A DNA stretch of 64,000 nucleotides from NCBI RefSeq assembly GCF_011397635.1, contig NC_064767.1, positions 22,915,046 through 22,979,045 of the forward strand, given 5' to 3'. Positions 38,901 through 48,800 of the stretch are shown here, piece by piece. The translations under genes and the position numbers were made by a program. The notes under the pieces were generated by a model that saw only the letters and a list, made by a program, of their open reading frames with translations, was not told where the DNA came from and made no database searches. The DNA is from Epinephelus fuscoguttatus (lineage: Eukaryota; Chordata; Actinopteri; Perciformes; Serranidae). The first letter of the stretch is position 1. The number at the start of each line of letters is the position of its first letter.

Positions 38901-41900
38901 GTTTTCATTTCTTGTAAATGATAAATGTCATTGCACACTGTCCTCTTATAAATAAACTAAACTAAACGCTGCCCCCTTTCACTCCAATGCATCAAGAATT
39001 TTCCCCGTTTTTGGATTCTTCTGTCACCGTGGAGGCACGTGAGAAAAACAAATTTTTCTTTACAAATTCAGTGTAACACAGGGCTAGTAATTGATATACA
39101 AATGATCATTCTGGGGGTGAAGGATTCCTTAAATGAAGGACCCATGTCCAGGACTGTGTGGTTATGTAAACTTGAGTTTACAAAGTGTAACACACATTTT
39201 CTGTATATATATCCCCACATTGATCAAGTCATTTTTACAGTCTCATAAAAGAGTTTCCAGAGGTTTAATGTGTATTCTTAGCAGCAGAACACTTGTTGTC
39301 TACATACATGTACTTAATGTGCCTTTTTGTGTCGGACTGTTTCGTCTTTCAGTTCATAAAGCCTCTTCTCTCCCATAACAGACCTCACATGTAGTCTTCA
39401 ATCATTCTCTTTAAAGTGCACCATGTAGGTTAATGTTAACCTGACCCTGTCCCTGACCCCTCTGACCAATCCCTGATCACTTGAAGTAAAATGAAACCTG
39501 TGTGAACATTGACAAAAGACTAAAAGCCTTAAAGCTTGTTTCCTGGCGTTCAGCTACAGAACAGATTGTCCCCTTCAGTTTAGCAACTGACCCCTGCTGG
39601 ATACAGAGCAGGCCGGTAGTGAGAGCTCAGAGCATCACTCATCAGACCCGAAAGGAAACAGAACCTCAAAGAGATTCACGTTCTCTCATTTATTCAAGCA
39701 GGGCTGATTATACTCTGAACAATGTGGGCTGCTGAAATGAAACTCAGCGCATAATGCCTACCATACACAAGGAGACTTTGAATAGACTTTTAGAAGACTA
39801 AAGTCTAACACCCTCTCACATCTGAAGATAATGTGAGTTTTTGGTCACAGTCTAGAAGCTTTTGCAAAGACTGAGTTTGAAAGACTACAACTAGATTCCT
39901 TTTGAGATTATTTCCCACCCTGCCCCTGGAGGAAAATATTACACTAAACATCCTTTAAGAAATACAACATATTAACAATTCCTTACGTGTCTGCAAAAAC
40001 ACATAGAAACAAAAGATAAGAGGTGTCATATGTCAACAGCTTTCTTATCAATTCAGCATCAATATAATCTATAAAGATAAACTGTATTTACGCACAAACT
40101 TTATGTTTTGGATTTTGTCACCTCAACTCGCCACCAGCCTCCATTGATTAGCTGCACTATTGTAGTAGGAGATGACCATCGTTCCCTCCGTGTTTACTGT
40201 ATATCACAGTTTGCTGCCCCCAGTTTTAAGGTGGAGAGAGCGCAACTATTGGTTGTTGACAATGTTTATGTCATTGAGCATCAGTATTTGTATGAGCCAA
40301 GACTAAGAACTTAAATAATATTAAACATGTTTGATTTTATCGTATGTTAAGATGAGGAAAAGACTGACTTTAGACAGCTCGGACTGACTTTTATGACCAC
40401 TCTACACCAGATTATCCAGATCACAGGAGTGCGCCACAGCTGTAGCAAAACTCTCCTGATTTTATTCCAACATAATATGTGACAGTGATATTGCTTGAAA
40501 AGTTGTTTGGTGTAAGGCTGATCTAAGATAACATTGTAGCTCTCTTTAATGCCTCTCAGTGTTCAAACGTGAGTGAGGAGTTCTCGTAGTTCATGTGGTT
40601 GTGATGGAAATTGTAGTTTTTTGAATGTGAAAAATAGAAGAGCTCAGACTGCCTCAAACTTGTAAGTCAACTCAAATAGAGCTGAATAGTTTGGTCAAAG
40701 TTTGTCATTGTAATTCCTAGTGTAGTAAATGTTCAGCAATGACTTAAAAATGTTCCCTCACACTAACAAAAGCTGCTATTTAAATAGTCTTTAATGGTAT
40801 ATGGTCTTTTAGTAGTGGCTCTGTAAGGTCTGTTTTTCATGTGCCTCAAGAGCCAAATTCTCACAGCTCCTGCTTTACACTAGCAGCCACCTTCAGGCCA
40901 GTTTCAGTACTGAATCAGTTTCATGTTTGTGGTTGTCATGACTGACTGATGAAATGAATTCCCCCTGCTTCCAGTCCTTATGCTAAAGTAAGCTTACGAG
41001 CTTCTGGCAGTATTTAGCATACTGTTCTGTACACAACATATGTATGCATGATGTGGTATTAGTCTTCTTATCTAACTCCAGCCAAGAAAGAAAAAGAAGT
41101 CAGTTTAATTCCCTCAACAGTTCAGGAAACTGAGACTGGGCGAATGTTATCATGAGTCTGTTTAAAAAGTAGTTTTTCAGGTGATATTTTAAGTGAGCAT
41201 GTCGAGCTGTTGTCTGCTTTTTGGGTGTTTTTGTTGAACAGAGGCTACGTTCACATTACAGGGCCTAATCCTTTATTACAATTACTTTACTAGATCCAAT
41301 CTTTCTGCCAAGACTGTTCACATTCAATTCTCACAAAGGTGGCATGGCCAGTGATTTTGGATTTAGGGCCAGATTTGAAAGTGGCCCAGATCTTATTTGG
41401 AAAAAGTTCTGTGGATTTCTGTGTCCACACAACTTTTTAAAAAAATCAGAGCTGTGCCACACAATAGCAAAAAAATAAATAAATCAGAATTCAGCCACAT
41501 ATGTTTGTGAGCCTAGCCAGAGAAGCTGAACTTGATCATCCTCTGCATCACTGTGTCTTGATCGTACCTCTCTGCAAGGAGTAAATTTCTACATTCATTA
41601 ACTCTCAGCTTCTCCTCCCAGATCTGTCGTCTCCAGAGGCACCTGTCTGCTGGGGAGCACCAGCAGGATCTGTTCCAAGGCCAGCCAGCGATTTTTGTAT
41701 CCCAGCACTCCCAGCCGCCCACTCAGAGTCTGGTGGAGCTGATCCAGCTTTGTGGAGGAACAGTGTGCAAAACAGTGCGGCAGGCGGGTATCTGCATCGG
41801 GAAGTACAGCGGCAGGAGACCAGAGGGAAGCAGGATCCTGTCTGAGCAGTGGGTGCTGGGTAAGGTATTTTCTGACCGTCTCTGTGTTAAATTCTTAATC

Positions 41901-42017
41901 CCTTTATCATGCCACTTTTAATTGTATCTTGTATGTTTTTGTGATTTTATTTCAGATAGTATCACACATTTGAAGCGGCTGTCATACGATAAGTACGACC
42001 TGGAGTCAAAACTGTGA
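7346..42017 (+). CDS. mcph1: Microcephalin, BRCT-domain regulator of chromosome condensation
   Basis: Fourteen coding exons: 7346-7379, 7474-7565, 7659-7777, 7932-8016, 8939-9050, 9134-9265, 9358-9438, 10121-11254, 12500-12618, 16472-16509, 16636-16798, 16893-16970, 41622-41859, 41956-42017. They join in phase to 828 residues (human 835). Microcephalin is a nuclear/centrosomal protein that restrains condensin II and acts in the DNA-damage response. BRCT1 covers about residues 10-95 ([21 protein letters not shown]). A conserved helix with [10 protein letters not shown] follows near 190-215. The 1134-base exon encodes a low-complexity, Lys/Ser-rich centre, including EDYFSPAN near residue 446, which matches the human DYFSPDN block thought to bind condensin II. 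The tandem C-terminal BRCT pair covers about 645-730 ([15 protein letters not shown]) and 740-828. Start is the only ATG in the first coding exon, with G at -3. Intron 12 houses angpt2 in antisense. Confidence 0.95.
9439..10120. other. mcph1 intron 7
   Basis: Bounded by the donor after 9438 and acceptor at 10119-10120. AT-rich, no recognisable element. Open frames on the minus strand here continue into the mcph1 large exon and are shadows. Confidence 0.6.
11255..12499. other. mcph1 intron 8
   Basis: No coding signal. Contains TA-rich simple sequence at about 11635-11690 (tatacatatatactgtatat) and a short CA microsatellite at about 12402-12418. Confidence 0.6.
13015..13082. repeat. End fragment of a hAT-like element
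   Basis: Ends CCATATCGCCCAGCCCT, close to the terminus of the larger element at 27376-29239 (GGCCATATCGCCAGCTCTA), with upstream AATATCGAGG-type words as there. Only the terminal part is recognisable. Confidence 0.45.
14267..14491. mobile_element. Foldback (MITE-like) element
   Basis: Two imperfect inverted arms of about 90 bases: left starts TAGAAAAAGAT (14267), right ends ATCTTTTTCTA (14491). Both contain CACTTTATTGCTGAGC-type sequence in opposite orientation, ending in GCATAC/GTATGC. The spacer of about 50 bases holds further short repeats of 'atctcttgta' and 'cagagca'. No coding capacity; a 199-codon frame running across it is accidental. Confidence 0.65.
14665..14755. repeat. Fragment of a terminal-repeat MITE (compare 32213-32536)
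   Basis: Begins CAGGGTTCCCATGG, followed by ttaaaacatcttaaaagg-type sequence typical of a common fish repeat. The matching opposite end is not seen. Confidence 0.4.
17188..17300 (+). repeat. Old SINE copy, same family as 53656-53859
   Basis: Contains GGGATTGAATCCAACCTGCG then GCCTTTTGCTGCATC, a pyrimidine tract (tctctctctccctttt) and a cctgtca-to-aataaaggcaa tail, matching the B-box-to-tail part of the younger copy. The A box is not recognisable. Confidence 0.6.
18712..18985. mobile_element. TTAA-type non-autonomous DNA element, partial
   Basis: Starts TTAAAGGTCCAGTGAGTAG then CATTTAGGGGGAT, and includes CTACATAGGGAGCGGGTCCT and CCAAACACTGGCTCTAGA. These words are typical of a very common percomorph repeat. 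The right inverted end is not found, so the copy is truncated. Confidence 0.55.
19572..20586 (-). terminator. Possible angpt2 poly(A) signals
   Basis: Minus-strand AATAAA occurs at 20581-20586 (about 75 bases after the stop) and at 19572-19577 (about 1.1 kb after it). Known angiopoietin 3' UTRs are long, so the distal site is more likely, but sequence alone does not decide. Confidence 0.3.
20660..34624 (-). CDS. angpt2: Angiopoietin-2, secreted Tie2 ligand
   Basis: Nine coding exons, in transcript order: 34355-34624, 30226-30381, 27042-27163, 26683-26921, 26170-26297, 25697-25798, 24778-24944, 23178-23308, 20660-20832. They join in phase to 495 residues (human 496). Residues 1-20 are a signal peptide. 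A superclustering segment with CSYTFLLPE follows, then a coiled coil from about 75 to 265 that oligomerises the ligand. The fibrinogen-like domain runs from about 275 to 491, with calcium-site [12 protein letters not shown] cysteines and the terminal [25 protein letters not shown] is the angiopoietin-2 rather than angiopoietin-1 form, and nesting in an mcph1 intron agrees. Two oddities: the receptor-facing loop reads QQG (456-458), and four residues (SGSL) extend past the usual C-terminal PADF. Known role: context-dependent Tie2 antagonist or weak agonist in vessel and lymphatic remodelling. Confidence 0.95.
20833..23177. other. angpt2 last intron
   Basis: Between angpt2 exons 8 and 9. Contains a fish repeat fragment at about 21880-22060 (CCCTCCAGGATTTTGCGGAT) and a short CAA microsatellite (22241-22255). 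No exon recognised. Confidence 0.5.
27789..28892. mobile_element. TTAA-bounded foldback element with about 330-bp arms
   Basis: TTAA at 27789-27792 and 28889-28892 flank inverted arms starting AGGGATAGTGCACCCAAAAA (left) and AGGGACAGTGCACCCAAAAA (right, reverse complement). The arms stay alignable for about 330 bases, to the 'tgctcacgtgtgcg' words. TTAA targets are typical of piggyBac- and Kolobok-type transposons. The centre (about 28150-28550) carries the P2X7-like relic. It sits inside the hAT-like element. Confidence 0.75.
28239..28560 (+). pseudogene. Broken P2X7-C-terminal-domain-like ORF in the TTAA element
   Basis: An ATG at 28239 opens a frame with acidic residues then [11 protein letters not shown], and soon stops. 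The following frame (in which an ORF spans 28204-28698) continues with TELLDEAA and then [20 protein letters not shown] and [13 protein letters not shown]. The WCxC-xxC-xxMPTxxExxCC spacing is that of the Cys-rich zinc-binding cytoplasmic domain of P2X7 receptors, which in fish genomes also appears in many transposon-associated ORFs. A single frameshift near 28318-28325 separates the two parts. Function as part of a TE protein is inference; it is not a receptor, since no channel segments exist. Confidence 0.6.
29961..29982. repeat. Poly(T) tract
   Basis: A run of about 22 T in the angpt2 intron. It could be the tail of a minus-strand retroposon, but no body is recognisable beside it. Confidence 0.5.
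32213..32536. mobile_element. MITE with CAGGGTTCCCAC-type ends
   Basis: Left end CAGGGTTCCCACGGGTCC; the right end, read inward, is AACAGGTTTCCCACACC. The interior has the 'ccttaaaagtattttaaa' words seen in this family. No coding capacity. Confidence 0.5.
34707..34748 (-). promoter_or_regulatory. Candidate angpt2 core promoter with FOX site
   Basis: On the minus strand, about 115 bases before the angpt2 ATG, there is an A/T-rich TATA-like TAATAAAAGG (34738-34747). A forkhead/FOXO core, GTAAACA on the plus strand, lies at 34707-34713. ANGPT2 is a known FOXO1 target in endothelium. A T-rich tract ending in AG just before the ATG could instead be an acceptor for an upstream non-coding exon, in which case the promoter lies further away. 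Confidence 0.3.
37500..37820. mobile_element. Foldback element with long imperfect arms
   Basis: Left arm contains GCTCTCTTCAAAG, AACAGTAATT, TTTTACCTC and GAGCTGCTGGTCTAT. The right arm contains ATAGACCAGCAGCTC, GAGGTAAAATTACTGTT and CTATGAAGAGAGC as its reverse complement. Arms are roughly 120-130 bases each around a short spacer near 37635-37690. No ORF. Confidence 0.65.
38760..38970. repeat. Possible retrotransposon 3' tail
   Basis: 'gtgtaggactacagatggaa', then 'ataagcatttcactaaatct', ending 'ataaataaactaaac'. This resembles the short tail-repeat ends of fish LINEs. No coding part is identified upstream, so class is uncertain. Confidence 0.25.
41240..41460. repeat. Fragment of a 'gttcacattacagggcc' fish repeat
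   Basis: Words such as GGCCAGATTTGAAAGTGGCC, CAGATCTTATTTGG and TTCACATTCA recur in a common fish interspersed repeat. Ends cannot be fixed here. It lies just before mcph1 exon 13. Confidence 0.3.
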
Positions 42018-42637
42018 AATTAAGTTGTAGTTGTTTCGTGTTGGACTGTGTTGGATTACATATCCTCAGTTTCTACCTTGCAGTGTTCCTCTTGCGCAGC
42101 TTTATCATCTTGCTTGTGTTCAGAGGCTTTACATAAATCCTCTCAAATATTCAGTTTTCAAAGACTCTGATACCCTGGTTACCGTGGAAACCTGCTACTT
42201 AAGGGGACTATCAACCATTCAACAATCATCTACGTTACTGTGAAATATGGAAAACTGCTTTAACTTGCCTGTCGATCTGTTATTGTTTGATGATTCTTTC
42301 CTTCGTAAACATGTAACCACTACTTTGTAATACTGTGTTTTTAACAAGGTGAGATTTAAGCCTTAAGATTTTTTGACAATGTGATTTTTAAAATACTTGC
42401 TGAGCCAGTTTAACACTCTAAAGGAGATGAAATGTTTTGTGATGCTATCGTTGTTCTTTTGTCAGACATTTATATTAAAACACTTACGTTATTACAATTA
42501 CATGAATGACACGTGTCGTCTCTTAGGGTCCGTCCAATCTTTTTCTCATTTGTTGGGTTTTTTAACTCGTTGTTTGAACAACCAACAGCTTACAAAGAAC
42601 ATCAAGAACATCATCAACATCATCGCATATTCTGTCA

Positions 42638-42658
42638 AATAAAGAGCAGTTCAATAAA
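42638..42658 (+). terminator. Poly(A) signals of mcph1
   Basis: Two AATAAA hexamers (42638-42643 and 42653-42658) lie about 620 bases after the mcph1 stop, giving a plausible 3' UTR end. Confidence 0.55.
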
Positions 42659-43898
42659 ACAAGGTCACTTCAACAACTGACAGCAGTATACACGCCGCAG
42701 AAGCCCTCCAGACTTAAATATTTATTGTGACGTATCTTTCAGTTTTCCATCTTTATTGAAATTGAATTTTGATAAGATTAATTTAACTGTCTGATATTTT
42801 TCCCCCACCATTATTGTATAAAGAATGAAGTGCCCTTTTGACAATAACAACTTGATTATGAAAAGGACAAAGCGCAGTGTTTTGATGGACCAATCTGTCA
42901 AAAGTGTTGTTGGGGTCCACTCAGTTGTGTCCCTGGGAGACAGATGACAAATGAACATGCAGCTGTACTACAGCTTGCACTCACACTTGTCACTCACAAT
43001 TAGGAAGCAGAGATGAAAAGTAACTAGATGACTCAAATACTGTGCTTTAAATTTACTGAAATATTAATTGAGAATTTGTAGTTTTGACATATGGGGCGGT
43101 TAATATTTCCAAAGTATTTAAGTTCATAAAGTGTAAATCAAAAACAGTAAAGAAAAGTGATTTACCTCTCTATCTTTGCACCAAACTCGTGGAGCCACTT
43201 CATGAGGCCAAGCCCAGTAAAACAAAGAATTGTATCAGTGTTATACCCAAGGTGAGGACAATATGACTGATAGCACACTGAGCAACACCCTCTGTTATCT
43301 ACCCACCAAAGAATGTAGGTTTCATTTCAGCATCGGGGGAACGCATTAACAGGGGGCTTGGTGTCCTCTGCCAGGAAATTTTGAGTGTCAGACACTTAAT
43401 TTCCTGCATACTGGTGAATTTTCCATCAATTTGTGCATTTTCTGCATCGAAAGTCCTCTTTTACTTTCAATCACGCCTGTGTCCCCACTCTCACCACAAG
43501 CATTGCTAAATCATTTCTGTCTGATTTAATTCTTTTCATAAAATAGTCTAAAATTAGAATTCATGTGATGTAAATCATCTGCAATAGGAAAACAGGAAGA
43601 TATCCACTCTGTATTGCAGTTAAAAAGAGAAATATTGCCTGTTGAGGAAGGCTGATAGAGGATAAAGAAACTAAACTCAGTTGAATAACATACAACTTTT
43701 TGCTCAGCCTGCAATATACGGATGTATATGTATCACCATGGGTCTTGCAGGTTAAGCAGATGGTGGACAAATGTGGTTTGTATTAACTCTGGCTCACATA
43801 GAAGTGTAACATCGAATGGTTGAAACCAAGTCTGGAACAGAGGCTAGAAGATCAATTCATGCAAAAGTGGCAAAGTGAGCTCGGGAGTATGACATCAT

Positions 43899-44612
43899 GT
43901 GCTAGTACCAGGTTAGACCCCTTTTGCCTTAAGAACTGCCTTAATTCTTCATGGCATAGATCCAACAAGGTGCTGGAAACATTCCTCAGAGATCTTGGTC
44001 CATACTGACATGACAGCATCAGACAGTTGCTGCTGATTTGTTGGCTGCACGTCCATGATGTGAATCTTCTGTTCCACCACATCCCAAAGGTGCTCTATTG
44101 GATTGAGATTGTCATGTTCAAGAAACCAGTTTGAGATGATTTGAGCTTTGTGACATGGTGCGTTATCCTGCTGGAAGTAGCCATCAGAAGATGGGTACAC
44201 TGTGGTCATAAAGGGATGGACACGGTCAGCAACAATACTCAGGTATGACCAGTCTGACCATTCTCCTCTGACCTCTGGCATCAACAAGGCATTTTCACTC
44301 AGAGAACTGCTGCTCACTGGAGATTTTCTCTTTTTCTGACCATCCTCTGTAAACCCTAGAGATGGTTCTGTGTGAAAATCCCAATAGATCAGCAGTTACT
44401 CAGACCAGCCCGTCTGGCACCAACAACCATGCCACGTTCAAAGACAGTTAAATCACCTTTCTTCCCCATTCTGATGCTCGGTTTGAACCTCAGTAGGTCG
44501 TCTTGACCATGTCTACATGCCTAAATGCGTTGAGTTGCTACCATGTGACTGGCTGATTAGCTATTTGCGTTAATAAGCAGTTGAACAGGTGTACCTAATA
44601 AAGTGGCCAGTG
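43899..44612 (-). mobile_element. Internally deleted Tc1-like element
   Basis: Right terminus is GGTGTACCTAATAAAGTGGC followed by CAGTG, a typical fish Tc1-family end; the left inverted repeat is missing or truncated. The minus strand codes for the C-terminal third of a Tc1 transposase (YFQQDNAPCHKAQII, DNLNPIEHLWDVVEQ). Near 44250 this joins abruptly to the segment before the second DNA-binding helix, so most of the catalytic core is deleted. A second smaller deletion lies near 44100. Confidence 0.75.
43949..44317 (-). pseudogene. Tc1 transposase remnant
   Basis: A 122-codon open frame fusing a short N-terminal-region piece to the C-terminal part of the transposase. The second Asp (QQDNAP) and the Glu (NLNPIEH) of the DDE triad remain; the first Asp region is deleted. 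Cannot be an active enzyme. Confidence 0.75.
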
Positions 44613-44699
44613 AATGTACGTTGAAATTAAACAAGAGCTTAAACTGGAGACGTATCTGCTGTATGAAAACCAAAAGTAGAGACAGGCTATTTATAATGT

Positions 44700-45035
44700 A
44701 GAGTAAACAACACCAGAATTCCTAAAGTCAGTGGAAGATTTAAAGTGCTGGATAGAAACCAGAGGATCTATGATGATAATTGTGGGGGAGATGATTATCA
44801 TATTTTGCCTGAATGTCAGAAAAAATATTATTTAAACCGCCCATGTATGTTTAAATTAATTTTGTTATTACAGTCAGATAAGCCAACAGTTATTTGTTTT
44901 TCTTTTTTTAATGATGTCCTTCCTTTTATTAGTAACATTTGTTATACTTAAGCCATGTTTTGTATTGTTGTATGGGGTGTTTGTGCTCCATACAATGTGA
45001 TGTGATCTAGAGTCAAATAATTAGAAGAAATAAAA
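44700..45035 (+). mobile_element. LINE 3' end relic
   Basis: One frame (about 44715-44951) reads RIPKVSGRFKVLDRNQRIYD, then GGDDYHILPEC, a spaced Cys/His pattern (GDEYHxLxxC) at the extreme C-terminus of fish non-LTR retrotransposon proteins. It is followed by KYYLNRP, a stop and an AT-rich tail ending in aaataaaaatag. Only this 5'-truncated end is present; the clade is not resolved. Confidence 0.55.
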
Positions 45036-45169
45036 ATAGTAACCATGACAACACACTTCGATATACCTTTAAAAATGTTCCTATGTACTGTTTAATTTGT
45101 GTAAAACAGCTGAAACATGCAGGAAAAAAGGGGTCATGGCCCTTTAATTATGGAGCATTATAGAACTCG

Positions 45170-45857
45170 TGGTGCGGCCCGCCCATTGGCTGGCTTCCAC
45201 TACGTCATCTGACGAATCAGCTTCGTCGATGTTACATGGTGTCATTACGTAGGGAGGCGTGTGTGACATTTGCTGCAAGAAGCTAGTTTCTGAACAGCTA
45301 GCCCGGATAAAGATGAAGAACTAGAGGCGGAAAAGAAACTATTTCGTCTTTTAACAACCGGGCTGACGTTTGGGTTGAACTTTACTTCCGTACCCGCGGT
45401 AAATAAGACAGTTTATATCAAATGTAGCGTAAGGTGAAACTTCCTGTCCGGCTGAACACGTTAAACAGTAGGCTAACGCTTTCTCTTAACTTGTACCGTA
45501 AATGTCCGGGTTGAAGTGGTGCTCTGCGTTGCTGTCCTGCGATGTTAAAACTAACCAGATAACTTTAATTATTTTTTATGTCGCAGTATGGACCGCTACT
45601 AGCGCTTAACCCGAGTTTGCTGACTGCCTTTTGCACACAAGGTTAAAATTAGCTTTAGCCGGCTAGCTCCTGACTCCCCTCCAGCTGCAGCTTTCTCACT
45701 TTCTTATGCTGACTTATCAGGACAGGTGTGCTGAAAGTAGGCCAGGTGTGGACTGGGATAGATAGGGGAAACTTAATCACAGTGCTCGACGAGTACGTCC
45801 CACAGTCTACTTCAGGGATTTTTTTTTTGCTACTTTAGTAGAGGCAGAGGTGGGACC
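45170..45857 (+). promoter_or_regulatory. agpat5 promoter region and 5' UTR
   Basis: Compared with its AT-rich surroundings this stretch is rich in GC and CpG. It contains an inverted CCAAT box in CCCATTGGCTGG (about 45181-45192) and CRE-like TACGTCATCTGACG just after it. The agpat5 ATG is reached at 45858 without a visible intron, so the 5' UTR is probably contiguous. The transcription start is not resolved. Confidence 0.45.
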
Positions 45858-48800
45858 ATGCTGCTCTCCTTGGTTGTGCACACATACTCGCTGCGGTACT
45901 GGTTTCCAGCCACGGTCATGCTGGGGACAGCTCCAGCTTATCTGCTGTCATGGGGCACTTGGCGCTTACTTTCAGCTGTCCTGCCAGCGAGGGTGTATCA
46001 CAAGTGGGACGACCGGTTGTACTCCATCTACCAGAGTATGGTCCTGTTCTTCTTTGAGAACTACACAGGAGTTGAGGTCAGTGACCTTTCATTTACTTCA
46101 TATAAACTTACAGTAATAAGACAAACCTGAGGTCGATAGTGTGGTCGCCATGTGAATTTCACCCACTTATATCTAGCCTGATAAAATCTGACCTGCAAGC
46201 TTTGAACTTGCAATTAATATTGCATGCAGACCATTTAGATCAGTGCATTACTGCAGGTGTCTGCATTTGCTGTGACTCTTAAAATAACAATGGAGCCAGA
46301 CATAGAGGCTGTTAAATGAGAGCTTGATAAACTAGTTGGAGGGCAAGAAGGTCTGCATTCTTTTGCCCTGTTGTTGCCACTCCTCTTAACGGTTGGTACA
46401 TTCAAATGTGCAGAAAAACAACAGTTACAGTGTGGGAGCTGGTGCGTTGTCATCTCTAATATGATGTTAATGTATAAAAACATTGTCCCACAGATTGGAG
46501 GCCACATGAGAAGATTGGAGGGGCCATTTTTAAACAATATGTTTATTTAATTTTCTTATTTTTCACAAGAATATAAGACAAACACATACAAACTACTAGT
46601 TTAGATCATCAAACATATGTAGGGGGTTACAGGAAGTAGTCTGTGTTGCAGGTAAATCACAGGTAACAAGAATCCAGGTTCAGGAAACTCCTTGTAAAAT
46701 AATGGCAGAAGAATCGGGTCCAAGATATTTTAGATTAGGCAGCCAGACTTTGCACAACTGATCCTCTTTGGTATGTCAAACAAAAGCTATTCCAGAGGAA
46801 TCAGCTCAAATAAAACTTTGCACAGAAGGCCTGATCAATACTCCTCTGTAATACTCCACTGTTTTTTCTTGCAGCAAAAGTAAGAATACTGTTTAACCTA
46901 TTGCTGGTTGCAGCAGTTATATTTCTATTTGGGAAGCCCAGGATCAAAGATGTAGGACCCATTTCTAGATCCTTGTCAAATATTTTCTCCATTTCACATA
47001 ATATTTCACCCCAAATTTCTGTAATTTACAACATGACCATAGGCAGTGGGTTAAGATACCTATTACGGATTTACATTTGAGAGACAGAAGGAGAAAGAGA
47101 GGGATTAAAAGGGGATAAGAAGGGCCATTGTTAATGAATCCTCTTGGGTTAATTAAAAAAAAAAGCTGCTAGTTTAGTTCTATAAAAATGGGAAAAATCA
47201 GTCTGAACTGGAAACAAATCCTAATGAATTTGTTAAATATTTAACAAAACAAAAAAATGGTCTTTAAGTAGAATATTTTGCAAAGTGATGACACTCCAGG
47301 GAGTCTGTAACATCTCTAACCTGCTTTCTTTCTCTTTAGATTGTTATATATGGAGATATACCAAAGAACAAAGAGAACGTGATCTACCTGTCTAATCACC
47401 AGTGCACAGGTAACACATTTGCGTATTAATATCTCAGTCCAGCATAGAGCAGATTGGAGTAAATATCTAATCTCTATGTATGTGTTTCCTTGCAGCTGAC
47501 TGGATCATTGCTGACATGCTCGCCATCAGGCAGAGTGCTCTTGGCCACGTCAGGTACGTCCTTAAAGATGGACTCAAGTGGCTCCCGTTGTACGGATGGT
47601 ATTTCGCTCAGGTAATGCAACTGTGTGAGTATTTGAATGTCATTTTGTAACAGATTTAAGGGTGAAAACTTGAATCACATTCCCTGCGGCTGTTCTCATC
47701 AGATTGTCTTTGTGTTGTAGCATGGAGGGGTATACGTGAAACGAAGTTCAAGGTTTAATGAAGCAGCGATGAGGAAGAAGCTCCTCACTCAGACTCAGCG
47801 TGGAACACCAGTAGGTACACTTTACACATGTTCTGTATCAGCCTATTGACTACAGGCATATTTACTCTATAAGGCTGACAAACTGTCTGCGGTCTTCCTA
47901 AAGATGACAGCTCAGGGCCTTATTTTCCAAATTTTTCTGACCATCACAGGCTTGTTCTCGAGTTCTTGCCAGTGAAATTCACTGCAGGGCTTTCTGCAAT
48001 AATCTTCCAAAATTCTGTCCTCCAAAAGTTCCTTCTTACCCTAACTCTAATTAGGATGTTGATGTGAAAATTTTCTCAGAGTTTGTATTAACAAAACATC
48101 TGATGACGCCAGCAGCAGTGAAATAAAATGGATAATCAGATACTGAATGCAGAAGGGTTCAATAGCAGTGTGCGTTATTGTGTTGAAAGGGCTTGTTTTT
48201 AATCACTTTTTGGGATTTATCTGCAGGGGATTAGTGCATCTGTGTGTGTGTCTGTGCGTGAGAGGGAATGAATGAGTCGACAGAAGTGGTCCTGGTGACC
48301 CGAGCAGGCACTGTGAAAGCTCTGTTGTGAAATGGTGAAAGTTAAAGGAAACATAATAACGTTAATACATAATAATAAGTTGTCACAAATCAGAACACTC
48401 ATTTTAACATTCACGCTTTTATCTTTGTTCCTGTTTGATTCATTTGAGTTATTTCTTTCGCACATGTTAAAAAATAAATAAAATAAACAGTAAAACAAAC
48501 ATAGCAAACTCTCAATACACAAAATTTTCTGAAACAAAAAATAAACAAACAACAAACAAATATTTACATGTCCAAAGAGTAGTGGAAAAAAGTATTCAGT
48601 TATATTGTCCCACCTTTTCTCCATAACTCATTGAACTCACTATGAAACACAAACATAACTCGCAAAAAAAAGATGTACAACCCAAATATCCACCCAGTGA
48701 TGATCAGATATAACTTCAACAATTAAACAAATACCTCATGATCGTTCTACCAACCCTTCCTCGTTGCTGTACCACGTAGAGAGCTGTATATCATCTTGAA

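Larger units (their letters stand above)
16971..41621. other. mcph1 intron 12, host of angpt2
   Basis: 24,651 bases between donor 16971 and acceptor 41621. It contains the whole angpt2 gene on the opposite strand plus the repeats listed separately. Stretches with no recognisable feature: 17310-18700, 19060-20650, 30720-32200, 32540-34240, 34950-37490 and 37825-41200. Confidence 0.8.
42659..45169. other. Intergenic region between mcph1 and agpat5
   Basis: Apart from the Tc1-like and LINE relics above, 42700-43890 is AT-rich without a recognisable gene. Short ORFs there show no family signature. Confidence 0.55.

Noticed and set aside
48217..48624. 135-codon minus-strand ORF
   Set aside because: Phe/Leu/Cys-rich translation of A-rich repeat DNA; no protein family feature.
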